Assembly (NCBI RefSeq): GCF_001044425.1
Contig: NZ_LFML01000020.1
Location: forward strand, 22,330 to 86,329
Length of the DNA: 64,000 bases
Source of the DNA: Streptomyces roseus
GTDB lineage: Bacteria; Actinomycetota; Actinomycetes; Streptomycetales; Streptomycetaceae
Reading direction: 5' to 3'
Below the pieces are notes generated by a model. The model ran no database searches. It worked only from the letters and a program-made list of their open reading frames with translations, and was not told the origin of the DNA. Below, piece by piece: positions 1-7,601 of this stretch. Position 1 is the stretch's first letter; each line of letters begins with the position of its first letter. The position numbers and the translations under genes are program-made.

Positions 1-33
1 CTCGCGGCAAACGGCGTTGTGACGCCAGTCCAT
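1..33 (-). CDS. wblE: WhiB-family regulator WblE, amino-terminal fragment
   Basis: Only the first eleven codons are inside the window. On the minus strand they read MDWRHNAVCRE, the typical start of WblE, a small WhiB-like iron-sulfur transcription factor of actinomycetes; Cys9 would be the first of four cluster ligands. The ATG is at 33-31 with GGAG five bases upstream. The gene runs leftwards out of the window, so the remaining cysteines and the carboxyl-terminal DNA-binding part cannot be seen. The identification rests on this short but very characteristic peptide plus its position next to the sigH region. Confidence 0.8.
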   Translation of the reverse strand, partial: MDWRHNAVCRE

Positions 34-99
34 GGCTGCTCCATCTCCTTGTATTGCGGGCAGGTTGCTTGTGAATGTGAACGCTTTCACGAATCCCCC

Positions 100-264
100 C
101 GTGAGGGAAGGGCGACCGCCCAGTTTCCTGGAAGGTCAGTCAGGGACTCGTGGAGGGGTTCTGGCGGTCTGTGTGGGTGCCGGGTTCTGCGGGCTGTCCC
201 GATCGCCATGAAGAGATTCGCAAACCTCGGACGGGGATACAACCCCTTCCGGAAAGTTTTTTTT
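100..264 (+). ncRNA. Possible small RNA antisense-oriented to wblE and the lipid kinase gene
   Basis: Between the wblE start and the lipid kinase stop there is about 320 bp with no convincing gene. A terminator-like hairpin plus eight T residues (228-264) points in the plus direction, yet no plus-strand gene precedes it. A transcript starting near 100 would give roughly 160 nt and could fold further (for example GGGC/GCCC at 110-121). I recall that S. coelicolor sRNA scr5239, about 159 nt, maps near wblE by gene number, but I cannot confirm that this is the same locus. No consensus promoter is evident; TTGCTT at 65-70 is the best -35 candidate. Confidence 0.3.
228..264 (+). terminator. Rho-independent type terminator with T8 tract
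   Basis: Bases 228-236 pair with 243-251 (nine positions, one mismatch, six-base loop) and are followed after GAAAG by eight T residues at 257-264. True U-tract terminators are uncommon in Streptomyces. The orientation is plus, away from the neighbouring minus-strand genes. Confidence 0.5.
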
Positions 265-355
265 GATTCGTCGGTGTCTACTAGGTCACAGCCCTACATC
301 GTGAGGGTGGACCGGCGTGTAAACGTTCGAGTGAAAGGACTTTAGGCCCTTCCAC

Positions 356-1321
356 TCACACAATCACACGCAGTGCCCGGCGTACGCCTGTGAACCGAAC
401 GCTGGTGCGGAGACCGAGGTGGTCTCCGTCCATCTGGAACGGAAGCGGAACCTTCGAATGCAAGGTGAAGTCGGTCAGATCGTGCAGAGACACCGCATGC
501 TTGCCGCGCGGACCCCGCTCAGGAGTCGAGGTCAGGAGCTGTGTGGCGTAGCGGGCGACGGCCGGAGTTGACAAACGGTTGAGTGCCAATACGTCAAGCG
601 CGGTATCGAACGACGCCTCCGGCGAGGCGTAAATCGGACGATTCCCCAGATACGTCCAGGGTGAGGTGTTGCAGACTATCGACAGCACCAGGTCCGTCAC
701 GGGATCCTCGCCGGGGCGCTCCAGCGTCACCGCGCCGCGGCGCCGGTTCGGCTCGTCCCAGAACTGGCGCATCAGCTGTCGTACATACAGGGCGTGCGTC
801 GAACGCTTGCCGCGCTCGCGCTGCTGCTCGACCCGGCCCACCACCCCCGCGTCGAAACCGAACCCCGCGCAGAACGTGAACCAGCGCGCCGGAACCGACT
901 CGTCCTCCGTGCCCGGCGTGCCGGCCGCCAGCCCCAGCCCCACCGTCCGCTCGCGCTGCTCGCGCAGCGCGTCGAGCAGGGCGCCGGTCGCCTCGACCGC
1001 GTCGTTCGGCAGTCCGAGCGCGCGGGCGAACACATTGGTCGACCCGCCGGGGACCACCGCGAGCCGGGGCAGCCGCTCCGGGTCCGGGCCGTTGTGCAGC
1101 AGTCCGTTGACCACCTCGTTGACCGTGCCGTCGCCGCCGAGCGCCACGACGAGGTCGATGCCGTGCTCGGCCGCCCGGCGGGCCAGGTCCCTGGCGTGCC
1201 CCCGGTACTCGGTGGTGACCGCCTCCAGCTTCATCTCGCTGGCCAGGGCGTGGGTCAGGACGTCGCGCGTGCGCGCACTGGTGGTCGTTGCTGCTGGATT
1301 GGCCACGAGAAGTGCACGCAT
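356..1321 (-). CDS. Diacylglycerol kinase family lipid kinase
   Basis: 321 residues, about the normal length for bacterial DAGK_cat/YegS-type lipid kinases, which phosphorylate diacylglycerol or related lipids with ATP at the membrane face. The amino-terminal half has the NAD-kinase-like fold signature: VANPA near residue 7, then GGDGT at about 62-66 (nucleotide binding), followed by VVPGGSTNVFARALG. The carboxyl half is the beta-sandwich domain. I chose the ATG at 1321 because the conserved MRALLVANPA start lies there; the open frame continues upstream without family similarity. It lies upstream of wblE on the same strand. The physiological substrate cannot be read from sequence. Confidence 0.85.
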   Translation of the reverse strand: MRALLVANPAATTTSARTRDVLTHALASEMKLEAVTTEYRGHARDLARRAAEHGIDLVVALGGDGTVNEVVNGLLHNGPDPERLPRLAVVPGGSTNVFARALGLPNDAVEATGALLDALREQRERTVGLGLAAGTPGTEDESVPARWFTFCAGFGFDAGVVGRVEQQRERGKRSTHALYVRQLMRQFWDEPNRRRGAVTLERPGEDPVTDLVLSIVCNTSPWTYLGNRPIYASPEASFDTALDVLALNRLSTPAVARYATQLLTSTPERGPRGKHAVSLHDLTDFTLHSKVPLPFQMDGDHLGLRTSVRFTGVRRALRVIV

Positions 1322-1405
1322 GACCGCCAGCCTACCGACCCGTACGGATGCCTCCCATACGGCCCGTCCCGTACCGGGCCGCGCGGGCGCGGCTACCCTG
1401 CTGGG

Positions 1406-1843
1406 GTGAGTACGAAGCCCGCCGCCGCCCCCGCCCAGCCGACCGCCCCGCTGCCCAGGCGGCTGACCACCGCCGCCGCGCTGACCGCCCTGGAGGGCCT
1501 GGCGCTGGCCGGCCTCGGGGTGTACCTGCTGTTCGTGGGCATCGGCGGCGACGCCGATTCCCCGCAGCAGGCCGAGACCGGCGGGATCACCCTGCTCGTG
1601 CTCGCGGCGCTGCCGCTGATCGCGGCCCGCGGGCTGCGGCTGGGCCGCCGCTGGAGCCGCGGGCCCGCGCTGATCACCCAGCTGATGGCGCTGCCGGTGG
1701 CGTGGACCCTGTACTCCACCGGCGGGGCGATGATCGCCGCGGCCGTGGCGCTGGCCGTGGCCGCGGTGGCCGTCGTGGCCCTGCTGGTGAACCCGACGGC
1801 GACCGTGGCGCTGGGAATCGGGCCCGGCGAGCAGACCCGATAG
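1406..1843 (+). CDS. Small integral membrane protein, function unknown
   Basis: 145 residues with four predicted hydrophobic segments (about residues 19-40, 57-73, 88-103 and 108-130) and short charged loops; no catalytic motif is seen. The GTG start at 1406 is preceded by TACCCT at 1394-1399, only six bases away, so the message is probably leaderless, a pattern common in this window. It lies between the divergent lipid kinase and the convergent sigH/rshA operon. A conserved actinobacterial membrane protein is likely, but I do not recognise a named family. Confidence 0.75.
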   Translation: MSTKPAAAPAQPTAPLPRRLTTAAALTALEGLALAGLGVYLLFVGIGGDADSPQQAETGGITLLVLAALPLIAARGLRLGRRWSRGPALITQLMALPVAWTLYSTGGAMIAAAVALAVAAVAVVALLVNPTATVALGIGPGEQTR

Positions 1844-1900
1844 CCCGTACTGCACAGCCCGTACCGCGGTCCGTACCGCCGTTCCCTCCCGCCGTAGTCC

Positions 1901-2938
1901 CTACTCCTCGACGAGGAGCTTCTCGCGCAGCTGGGCCAGGGTGCGGGCCAGCAGGCGCGAGACGTGCATCTGCGAGATGCCGACCTCCTGCGCGATCTGC
2001 GACTGGGTCATGTTGCCGAAGAAGCGCAGCAGCAGGATCCGCTTCTCCCGCGGGGGCAGCCCCTCCAGCAGCGGCTTGAGCGACTCGCGGTACTCGACCC
2101 CCTCCAGGGCCTCGTCCTCCGCGCCCAGGGTGTCCGCCACCGCCGGCGACTCGTCGTCGGTGTCGGGGACGTCGAGGGAGAGCGTGCTGTAGGCATTGGC
2201 CGATTCCAGCCCCTCCAGCACCTCCTCCTCGGAGATCCCGAGCCGTTCCGCGAGCTCGTGGACGGTGGGGGAGCGGCCGTGCTGCTGGGAGAGTTCGGCG
2301 GTGGCCGTGGTCAGCGAGAGCCGCAGCTCCTGCAGGCGCCGCGGCACGCGTACGGCCCAGCCCTTGTCGCGGAAGTGGCGTTTGATCTCGCCGACCACGG
2401 TGGGCGTCGCGTACGTGGAGAACTCGACCCCGCGGTCCGGGTCGAAGCGGTCCACCGATTTGATCAGGCCGATGGTGGCGACCTGGGTCAGGTCGTCCAG
2501 CGGCTCACCGCGGTTGCGGAAGCGCCGCGCGAGGTGCTCGACCAGCGGCAGGTGCATCCGCACGAGCCGGTTGCGCAGCTCCGCCTTCTCCACCGAGCCG
2601 TCGGGCAGCGCCCGCAGCTCGATGAACAGGGCCCGCGCGCCGCTGCGGTCGCGCGGATCGGGCAGCACCGGGGGCACCGGCAGCAGCGGCGGCCCCGCCT
2701 GCGCCTGTGCCCCCACCGGTTCCGGTTCCGTGTCCGGGGCCGTGGCAGCGGCCCCGGATGGCTGTGAAACGTGTGGTTCTTCGTGCTGGTTCTCGCTCAT
2801 AGGGCCCGCCCGTCGCTCCGCCGAGTCCAAAAAGCCGTCTTCCGCTTCCGCGTCAGCCGGGTGCGGCCGGGCGTGCTGCTGCTCCGGGATGCCGCCGTCG
2901 ACCTCGTGCCGTACCCGGGGCCGATCCCCGCCCCGCAC
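1901..2938 (-). CDS. sigH: SigB/SigF-type RNA polymerase sigma factor (SigH-like)
   Basis: A group 3 sigma-70 factor of the stress and development class. It has region 2 (DDLTQVATIGLIKSVDRFDPDRG), a central region 3, and a region 4 helix-turn-helix near the end (MTQSQIAQEVGISQMHVSRLL). I place the start at the GTG at 2938 because GGGGAG sits six bases upstream and the codon is 18 bp after the anti-sigma stop, giving 345 residues. A shorter form could begin at ATG 2800 (MSENQ, 299 residues), and the frame also stays open upstream through rshA. Family knowledge: S. coelicolor SigH is made in several sizes and is controlled by its partner anti-sigma factor. Assignment to SigH rests on the neighbouring genes. 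Confidence 0.9.
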   Translation of the reverse strand: MRGGDRPRVRHEVDGGIPEQQHARPHPADAEAEDGFLDSAERRAGPMSENQHEEPHVSQPSGAAATAPDTEPEPVGAQAQAGPPLLPVPPVLPDPRDRSGARALFIELRALPDGSVEKAELRNRLVRMHLPLVEHLARRFRNRGEPLDDLTQVATIGLIKSVDRFDPDRGVEFSTYATPTVVGEIKRHFRDKGWAVRVPRRLQELRLSLTTATAELSQQHGRSPTVHELAERLGISEEEVLEGLESANAYSTLSLDVPDTDDESPAVADTLGAEDEALEGVEYRESLKPLLEGLPPREKRILLLRFFGNMTQSQIAQEVGISQMHVSRLLARTLAQLREKLLVEE

Positions 2939-2955
2939 CGGGATCTCCCCGCCGC

Positions 2956-3369
2956 TCACGCCGGGCCTGGACCCGCGCCGCGCTGTTTGTAGAGGCTGAT
3001 GCTCACCGTCCGGTCCTCCTCGACCGTGGATTCGACCTTGCCGGCCAGCGCCGACAGGACGGTCCAGGCGAACGTGTCGCGCTCGGGCGCACGCCCGTCC
3101 GTGGTCGGTGCGGAGACCGTCACCTCCAGCGAGTCGTCGACCAACCGGAACACGCAGCTGAGGACGGAGCCCGGCACGGCCTGTTGGAGCAGGATCGCGC
3201 AGGCCTCGTCCACCGCGATGCGGAGGTCCTCGATCTCGTCGAGGGTGAAGTCCAAACGTGCGGCGAGGCCGGCCGTGGCCGTTCGCAGCACCGACAGGTA
3301 GGCACCCGCAGCGGGCAGCCGGACTTCCACGAAGTCCTGGGTCCCGGGCTCGCCTGCGATCTGGGACAC
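2956..3369 (-). CDS. rshA: Anti-sigma factor of the RsbW/SpoIIAB ATPase family
   Basis: 137 residues. It has the GHKL-type HATPase_c_2 fold: IEDLRIAVDEACAILLQQA carries the N-box-like helix and the carboxyl end has the shortened ATP lid. Members bind their cognate SigB-type sigma factor and release it on stress or by partner switching. I chose GTG 3369 (MSQIAGEPG) because GGAGGTGA lies five bases upstream; a TTG at 3381 has no ribosome site. It is the first gene of the operon with sigH, 18 bp ahead. The symbol follows S. coelicolor usage (rshA, also called prsH or ushX). Confidence 0.85.
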   Translation of the reverse strand: MSQIAGEPGTQDFVEVRLPAAGAYLSVLRTATAGLAARLDFTLDEIEDLRIAVDEACAILLQQAVPGSVLSCVFRLVDDSLEVTVSAPTTDGRAPERDTFAWTVLSALAGKVESTVEEDRTVSISLYKQRGAGPGPA

Positions 3370-3573
3370 CCTCACCTCCAAGGTGGTACGAGCTCTGTTC
3401 GCCGGTGACGCTATCGCGATCCGGGCGATCGTGTCGCGGCACCCCTCATGGCACCCGTTTCAGGCACCCCCGCCTACGGCCGGTGACTGATGGTATGCCC
3501 TCGGGTACGCACAGTGGCTAGGGGTCTGCGGGCCCAAATCGGGGGAACCGGCGGAGGGTTGACCTACCCCTCC

Positions 3574-3834
3574 TCAGACGATCGAACCGTCGACATAACA
3601 CCACCGCCAGGTCTCGCCCGGCTCGAAGCTCCGCATGACCGGATGGCCGGTGCTCATGTGGTGCGCTGTGGCGTGCCGGTGCGGCGAGGAATCGCAGCAT
3701 GCCACGTAGCCGCACTCCAGGCACATGCGCAACTGCACCGGATGGCTGCCGAGGGCAAGACATTCAGAGCATGTCAGGGCAGAGGGGACAGGCTCGGGCC
3801 GCGTCAGTTCGGGAACGTGGGTGCACTCGCTCAT
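3574..3834 (-). CDS. UBP-type zinc finger domain protein
   Basis: 86 residues that are essentially one ZnF-UBP domain: CTHVPEL at the start, CSECLALG, LRMCLECGYVACC, then HRHATAHHMSTGHPVM and WCYVDG. The Cys/His ligands and the tryptophans of the ubiquitin carboxyl-end pocket fold are present. In actinobacteria, stand-alone members are common but their partner is not established. The ATG at 3834 (MSECTH) is preceded at about seven bases by TACGCT, so translation may be leaderless. It is divergent from the antiporter gene that begins at 3911. Confidence 0.85.
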   Translation of the reverse strand: MSECTHVPELTRPEPVPSALTCSECLALGSHPVQLRMCLECGYVACCDSSPHRHATAHHMSTGHPVMRSFEPGETWRWCYVDGSIV

Positions 3835-3910
3835 GATGGCCAGCGTACTGACGTGCGGGCGCCGCAGGACGACATGGCGATCAGCCACGACGAGCGAGGG
3901 TGGATCTTCG

Positions 3911-5488
3911 ATGGAGGTATTGCCGCTGGTGGCGCTGGTGGCCGGCAGCGCGATCGTGGCCGGGGCGGCCCGGTGGACCCGGGTGTCCGCGCCGCTGCTG
4001 CTGGTCGCCGCCGGTCTGATGGCCTCGTACGTCCCGGGCGTGCCCTCGTACGCCCTCGACCCGCACATCGTGCTGCCGCTGCTGCTCCCGCCGCTGCTGT
4101 ACACGGCCGCGGTGGACAGCTCGTACCTGGACCTGCGCGCGAACATGCGGCCCGTGGCGATGCTGTCGGTCGGGTACGTGCTCTTCGCGACGGTCGCCGT
4201 CGGGTACGTGGCGTACCTGGCGGTGCCTGGGCTGACGCTGCCGGTGGCGCTGGTGCTGGGCGCGGTGATCGCGCCGCCCGACGCGGTGGCGGCGACCGCG
4301 ATCGCCCGCAAGCTGGGACTCCCGAACCGGATCACGACCATCCTCCAGGGCGAGTCCCTGGTCAACGACGCCACCGCCATCACCGCGTACAAGGTGGCGC
4401 TGGCGGCGGCGGTCGGGGTGAGCGCCGGCTGGGCGGGCGGCATCGCGGAGTTCCTGCTGGCCTCGGTGGGCGGCGTGGGCGTGGGCCTGGTGCTGATGGT
4501 CCCGATCCACCACCTGCGCAAGCGGCTGCGGGAGCCGCTGCTGCAGAACACGCTGTCGCTGCTCATCCCGTTCGTCGCGTACGCGGCGGCCGAGCGCGTG
4601 CACGCCTCGGGCGTGCTCGCGGTGGTCGTGGTCGCCCTGTACCTCGGGCACCGGAACTGGCAGGTCGACTTCGCGACCCGGCTCCAGGAGGAGGCGGTGT
4701 GGCGGATGATCGCCTTCATCCTGGAGTCGGTGGTCTTCGCGCTGATCGGCCTCCAGCTGCCCGTCGTCCTGAAGGGACTCGGGGAGTACGAGGGATGGCA
4801 CGCGGCCGCGTACGCGCTCATCGTGTTCGCGGCGGTGGTGGTGGCCCGCTTCGTGTGGGTGTTCCCGGCGACGTTCCTGCCGCGGCTCTCGGAGCGGGTC
4901 CGCCGGCGGGAACCGGACACCAACTGGAAGGCGCCGGTGATCGTGGGCTGGGCCGGGATGCGGGGGGTGGTCTCGCTGGCGATCGCCTTCTCGGTGCCGA
5001 TCAGCGTGCCCCACCGCAACCTGATCCTCTTCCTGACCTTCACGACGGTGATCGGCACGCTGGTGGTGCAGGGACTGACGCTGCCGCCGCTGATCCGGCT
5101 GCTGCGGCTGCCGCCGCGCGACGTACAGGCGGAGACCCTGGCCGAGGCCCAGGCCCAGAGCGAGGCCTCGCGCGCGGCGGAGGACCGGCTGGCGGAGCTG
5201 CTGGCGGAGCCGGAGAACGCGCTGGCGCCGCCACTGGCGGAACGTCTGCGCACGGTCATGGAGCGGCGGCGCAACGCGGTGTGGGAGCGGCTGGGGGAGG
5301 TCAACCCGGTCACCGGTGAATCGGCTGACGACGTCTACCGGCGCCTGGCGCGGGAGATGATCGCCTCCGAGCGGGAGGTCTTCGTGACCCTGCGCGACCA
5401 GCGCCGCATCGACGACGAGATGCTCCGGACCCTGCTGCGCAGACTGGACCTGGAGGAGGCGGCGGCGTACCGCGAGGAAGCGGCCTGA
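3911..5488 (+). CDS. Na+/H+ antiporter, CPA1 family
   Basis: 525 residues with about twelve membrane-spanning segments over the first 410 residues and a soluble, charged carboxyl tail of about 100 residues. The segment APPDAVAATAIARKLGLP and the following LVNDATAITAYK match the ion-binding core of CPA1 Na+(K+)/H+ exchangers (TIGR00831-like). The protein would exchange cytoplasmic cations for protons in the plasma membrane and serve pH and salt balance. ATG 3911 (MEVLPLVALV) starts directly at the first membrane helix. The position beside a stress sigma factor is suggestive, but no shared regulation is visible. Confidence 0.9.
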   Translation: MEVLPLVALVAGSAIVAGAARWTRVSAPLLLVAAGLMASYVPGVPSYALDPHIVLPLLLPPLLYTAAVDSSYLDLRANMRPVAMLSVGYVLFATVAVGYVAYLAVPGLTLPVALVLGAVIAPPDAVAATAIARKLGLPNRITTILQGESLVNDATAITAYKVALAAAVGVSAGWAGGIAEFLLASVGGVGVGLVLMVPIHHLRKRLREPLLQNTLSLLIPFVAYAAAERVHASGVLAVVVVALYLGHRNWQVDFATRLQEEAVWRMIAFILESVVFALIGLQLPVVLKGLGEYEGWHAAAYALIVFAAVVVARFVWVFPATFLPRLSERVRRREPDTNWKAPVIVGWAGMRGVVSLAIAFSVPISVPHRNLILFLTFTTVIGTLVVQGLTLPPLIRLLRLPPRDVQAETLAEAQAQSEASRAAEDRLAELLAEPENALAPPLAERLRTVMERRRNAVWERLGEVNPVTGESADDVYRRLAREMIASEREVFVTLRDQRRIDDEMLRTLLRRLDLEEAAAYREEAA

Positions 5489-5582
5489 CCCCCGGGGCGG
5501 GGAGCGGGAGGGGCCGGAGGTGCGGGGGAGCGGAAGGGGCCGGCGGCCGGACGCGCGGGGCCCCGGCGCCGCACCCCGCCGC

Positions 5583-6491
5583 TCAGGGGCGGCCGGTGAC
5601 GACCGCGGTCACGGCCGTGCCCGCGGGGAACGCCCCCGACTCCGTGAGCGCCGCAAGGGCCCACAGCAGCTTGGCCACGTAGACGCGCTCCACGGCGAAT
5701 CCGTGCCGCTGCTCGAAATCGGCGGCGAAGGCCTCCAGCCGGGCGGGCACGCGCGCGTACCCGCCGTGGTGGAACCCCTCGGCCAGGCTCCAGTCCCCGG
5801 CCGGAGCCCCGAAGGCAGCCTCCTGGAGGGAACGTATCTCCGCGCCCAGGAACTCACCCGCCAGTACGGGGACCCCCAGCGCCCGCTGGCCCGGGCCGAG
5901 CCCCGCCGCCAGCCCGGCCAGTGTGCCGCCCGTACCGCAGGCCACGGCGACCACGTCCGACACGCCCCGCAGTTCGCGCCCGAGCTCGGCGCACCCCTCC
6001 AGCGCGAGCGCGTTGCTCCCGCCTTCGGGGACGACGTACGAGGACCCCGCCCGGGCCTGCTCCAGCAGCCGCGCCCGCTCCTGCGGCTCGGCCTTGCGCC
6101 GGTACTGCGACCGCGTGACGAAGCACAGCCGCATCCCGTCCGCCGCGCACCGCGCGAGCGAGGCGTTGAGCGGCCGGTCGGCGAGCTCGTCGCCCCGCAC
6201 GATGCCCACGGTCTCCATCCCCAGCAGCCGCCCGGCCGCCGCGGTGGCCCGCAGATGGTTCGAGTACGCCCCGCCGAAGGTCACGACGCCCGGGAAGCCG
6301 CCCTCGACGGCGGCCCGCAGATTCGGCGCCAGCTTGCGCCACTTGTTCCCGGGCAGCTCGGGGTGGACCAGGTCGTCCCGCTTCACGAGCAGCCGCACGC
6401 CGTGGCGCCCGAACCGCTCGTCCTCGACCTCCACCAGCGGCGAGGCCGGCCGGGGCCGAAGGAGGACACCGAGGTCAGGAGAACCGTTCAC
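5583..6491 (-). CDS. ACC deaminase / D-cysteine desulfhydrase family PLP enzyme
   Basis: 302 residues, fold type II PLP enzyme. The amino-terminal block LLVKRDDLVHPELPGNKWRKL contains the Schiff-base lysine region (GNKWRK, about residues 48-53). TFGGAYSNHLRATAAAG is the substrate-carboxylate loop and VACGTGGTLAGL the phosphate-binding loop. Family members deaminate 1-aminocyclopropane-1-carboxylate or cleave D-cysteine to pyruvate, ammonia and sulfide. The active-site residues that separate the two reactions were not resolved here, so either is possible. The start is GTG 6491, immediately after a broken acetyltransferase gene. Confidence 0.85.
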   Translation of the reverse strand: MNGSPDLGVLLRPRPASPLVEVEDERFGRHGVRLLVKRDDLVHPELPGNKWRKLAPNLRAAVEGGFPGVVTFGGAYSNHLRATAAAGRLLGMETVGIVRGDELADRPLNASLARCAADGMRLCFVTRSQYRRKAEPQERARLLEQARAGSSYVVPEGGSNALALEGCAELGRELRGVSDVVAVACGTGGTLAGLAAGLGPGQRALGVPVLAGEFLGAEIRSLQEAAFGAPAGDWSLAEGFHHGGYARVPARLEAFAADFEQRHGFAVERVYVAKLLWALAALTESGAFPAGTAVTAVVTGRP

Positions 6492-6499
6492 CCACCCAT

Positions 6500-6793
6500 T
6501 GTCCGCCGCCCGCCCCGGCCGGACGGCGCAGGTGCACGTACGGGACCGTCGCGCCGTCGAGGGTGTGGCGGTCGGATTCGGCGAAGCCGTTGGACAGGGC
6601 GAAGCGGAGGCCGTCCTCGTTGGAGGCAGGCCGCACCGCCGAGGTACGCGACGTCGAGGAGGTGGCGCCCGGCCCGCTCGCGCACCTCGTCGAGAGTGAG
6701 GGCGTCCGGGGGAACGATCAGGTTGTGGACGTGGCGCCAGTCCCGGAGGGATGCTTCGCCCGCCACCCGTTCGATTCGGAGACCATCGGTCAT
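6500..6793 (-). pseudogene. GNAT acetyltransferase remnant with internal deletion
   Basis: ATG 6793 begins MTDGLRIERV and continues to DVAYLGG (about 53 residues), which looks like the amino end of a GNAT acetyltransferase (ASLRDWRHVHNLIVP, then LLDVAYLGG). The frame then loses sense. In another frame, directly after about 6640, the strand encodes ASNEDGLRFALSNGFAESD and GATVPYVHL, the typical last strand and end of the same kind of enzyme. The middle, including the acetyl-CoA loop R/Q-x-x-G-x-A/G, is absent. I read this as one gene that has lost an internal segment with a frameshift at the junction. Confidence 0.7.
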
Positions 6794-6858
6794 CGGGTCA
6801 GGGAAGCCGCGGACCCTCCCGGCGTCAACCCTCCCGTGTGCGGCGCTCGCCGCCCCTG

Positions 6859-7449
6859 CTAGGGAAGGCGCCGGCCTACGCGGGTGCGGAAGGCGTCCAT
6901 CGTGAAGCCCTTCGGGTCGATCTTGCCGGGCTGCCATTCCAGGTGGCCGATCACCGAGCGCTCGGACCAGCCGTGAACCCGGCACAGGGCCGCCGCCGCG
7001 CGGGCCATGGCGTCCAGTTGGACCTCCGGCCAGGGGTCGTGGCCGTCGCCGAGGTTCTCGCACTCGAAGCCGTAGAAGTGGCGGTTGCCGTCGGTGTTCG
7101 CGTGGCGGTCCGGCGGGAGCCGCTCCTCCGCGATCACCGCCGCCAGGACGTCGGAGTCGCCCGCCCCGGCGTGGTTGGCGCGGCCGTAGCCGACCAGGTG
7201 GACCCGGCCGTCCTTGGTGATCACGCCGTGGCAGAGCGGCCCGGGGAGGGCCGCGTCCCCGTCGCGGCACAGCTCCACGGTGAACTTCGTGCCGTGCGTG
7301 ACGGTGTGGTGGATCATCACCCCGTTCACGGGGCCCCACGGGCCCTTGTGGTTGCGGTTGTGGGTGCGCCAGGCGCCGACCTCGACGACCGTCAGACCCT
7401 CGTTCCGCAGTGCGCCGATGAACCGGTCCGCGGACATGGGTGCGGACAT
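6859..7449 (-). CDS. N-acetylmuramoyl-L-alanine amidase (Amidase_2 / PGRP-like)
   Basis: 196 residues. It has the zinc amidase signature GVMIHHTVTHG (first His ligand) and, near the end, VIGHLEWQPGKIDPKGF, which holds the second His, the catalytic Lys region and the Asp-type ligand. FYGFECENLGDG is the central strand. Members cut the lactyl-amide bond between muramic acid and the stem peptide. No signal peptide is visible, so export is unclear; related proteins in Streptomyces are often cytoplasmic or phage-like. The start at ATG 7449 is supported by AGGAGG five bases upstream. Confidence 0.85.
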   Translation of the reverse strand: MSAPMSADRFIGALRNEGLTVVEVGAWRTHNRNHKGPWGPVNGVMIHHTVTHGTKFTVELCRDGDAALPGPLCHGVITKDGRVHLVGYGRANHAGAGDSDVLAAVIAEERLPPDRHANTDGNRHFYGFECENLGDGHDPWPEVQLDAMARAAAALCRVHGWSERSVIGHLEWQPGKIDPKGFTMDAFRTRVGRRLP

Positions 7450-7601
7450 GGCCGCCTCCTCTCCGGGTGCACGATGGCCACCTTGTGTGACCATCTCGTT
7501 GCTCTCCGGTGTAGTGGAGGCGGTCCCTCCGGGCTAGTGCATTCGTACGGTGAGCGAGCCGATCCGGACACTCTTCCCGACCGGCCCACCCGTCACGGGA
7601 G

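Noticed and set aside
82..93. TGAACGCTTTCA, resembling a LacI-family operator upstream of wblE
   Set aside because: The palindrome is imperfect, no LacI gene is nearby, and such 12-bp matches are expected by chance.
241..269. A possible SigR promoter for wblE (GAAT and GTT elements on the minus strand)
   Set aside because: The spacing is 22 bp rather than about 18, and the first element is incomplete.
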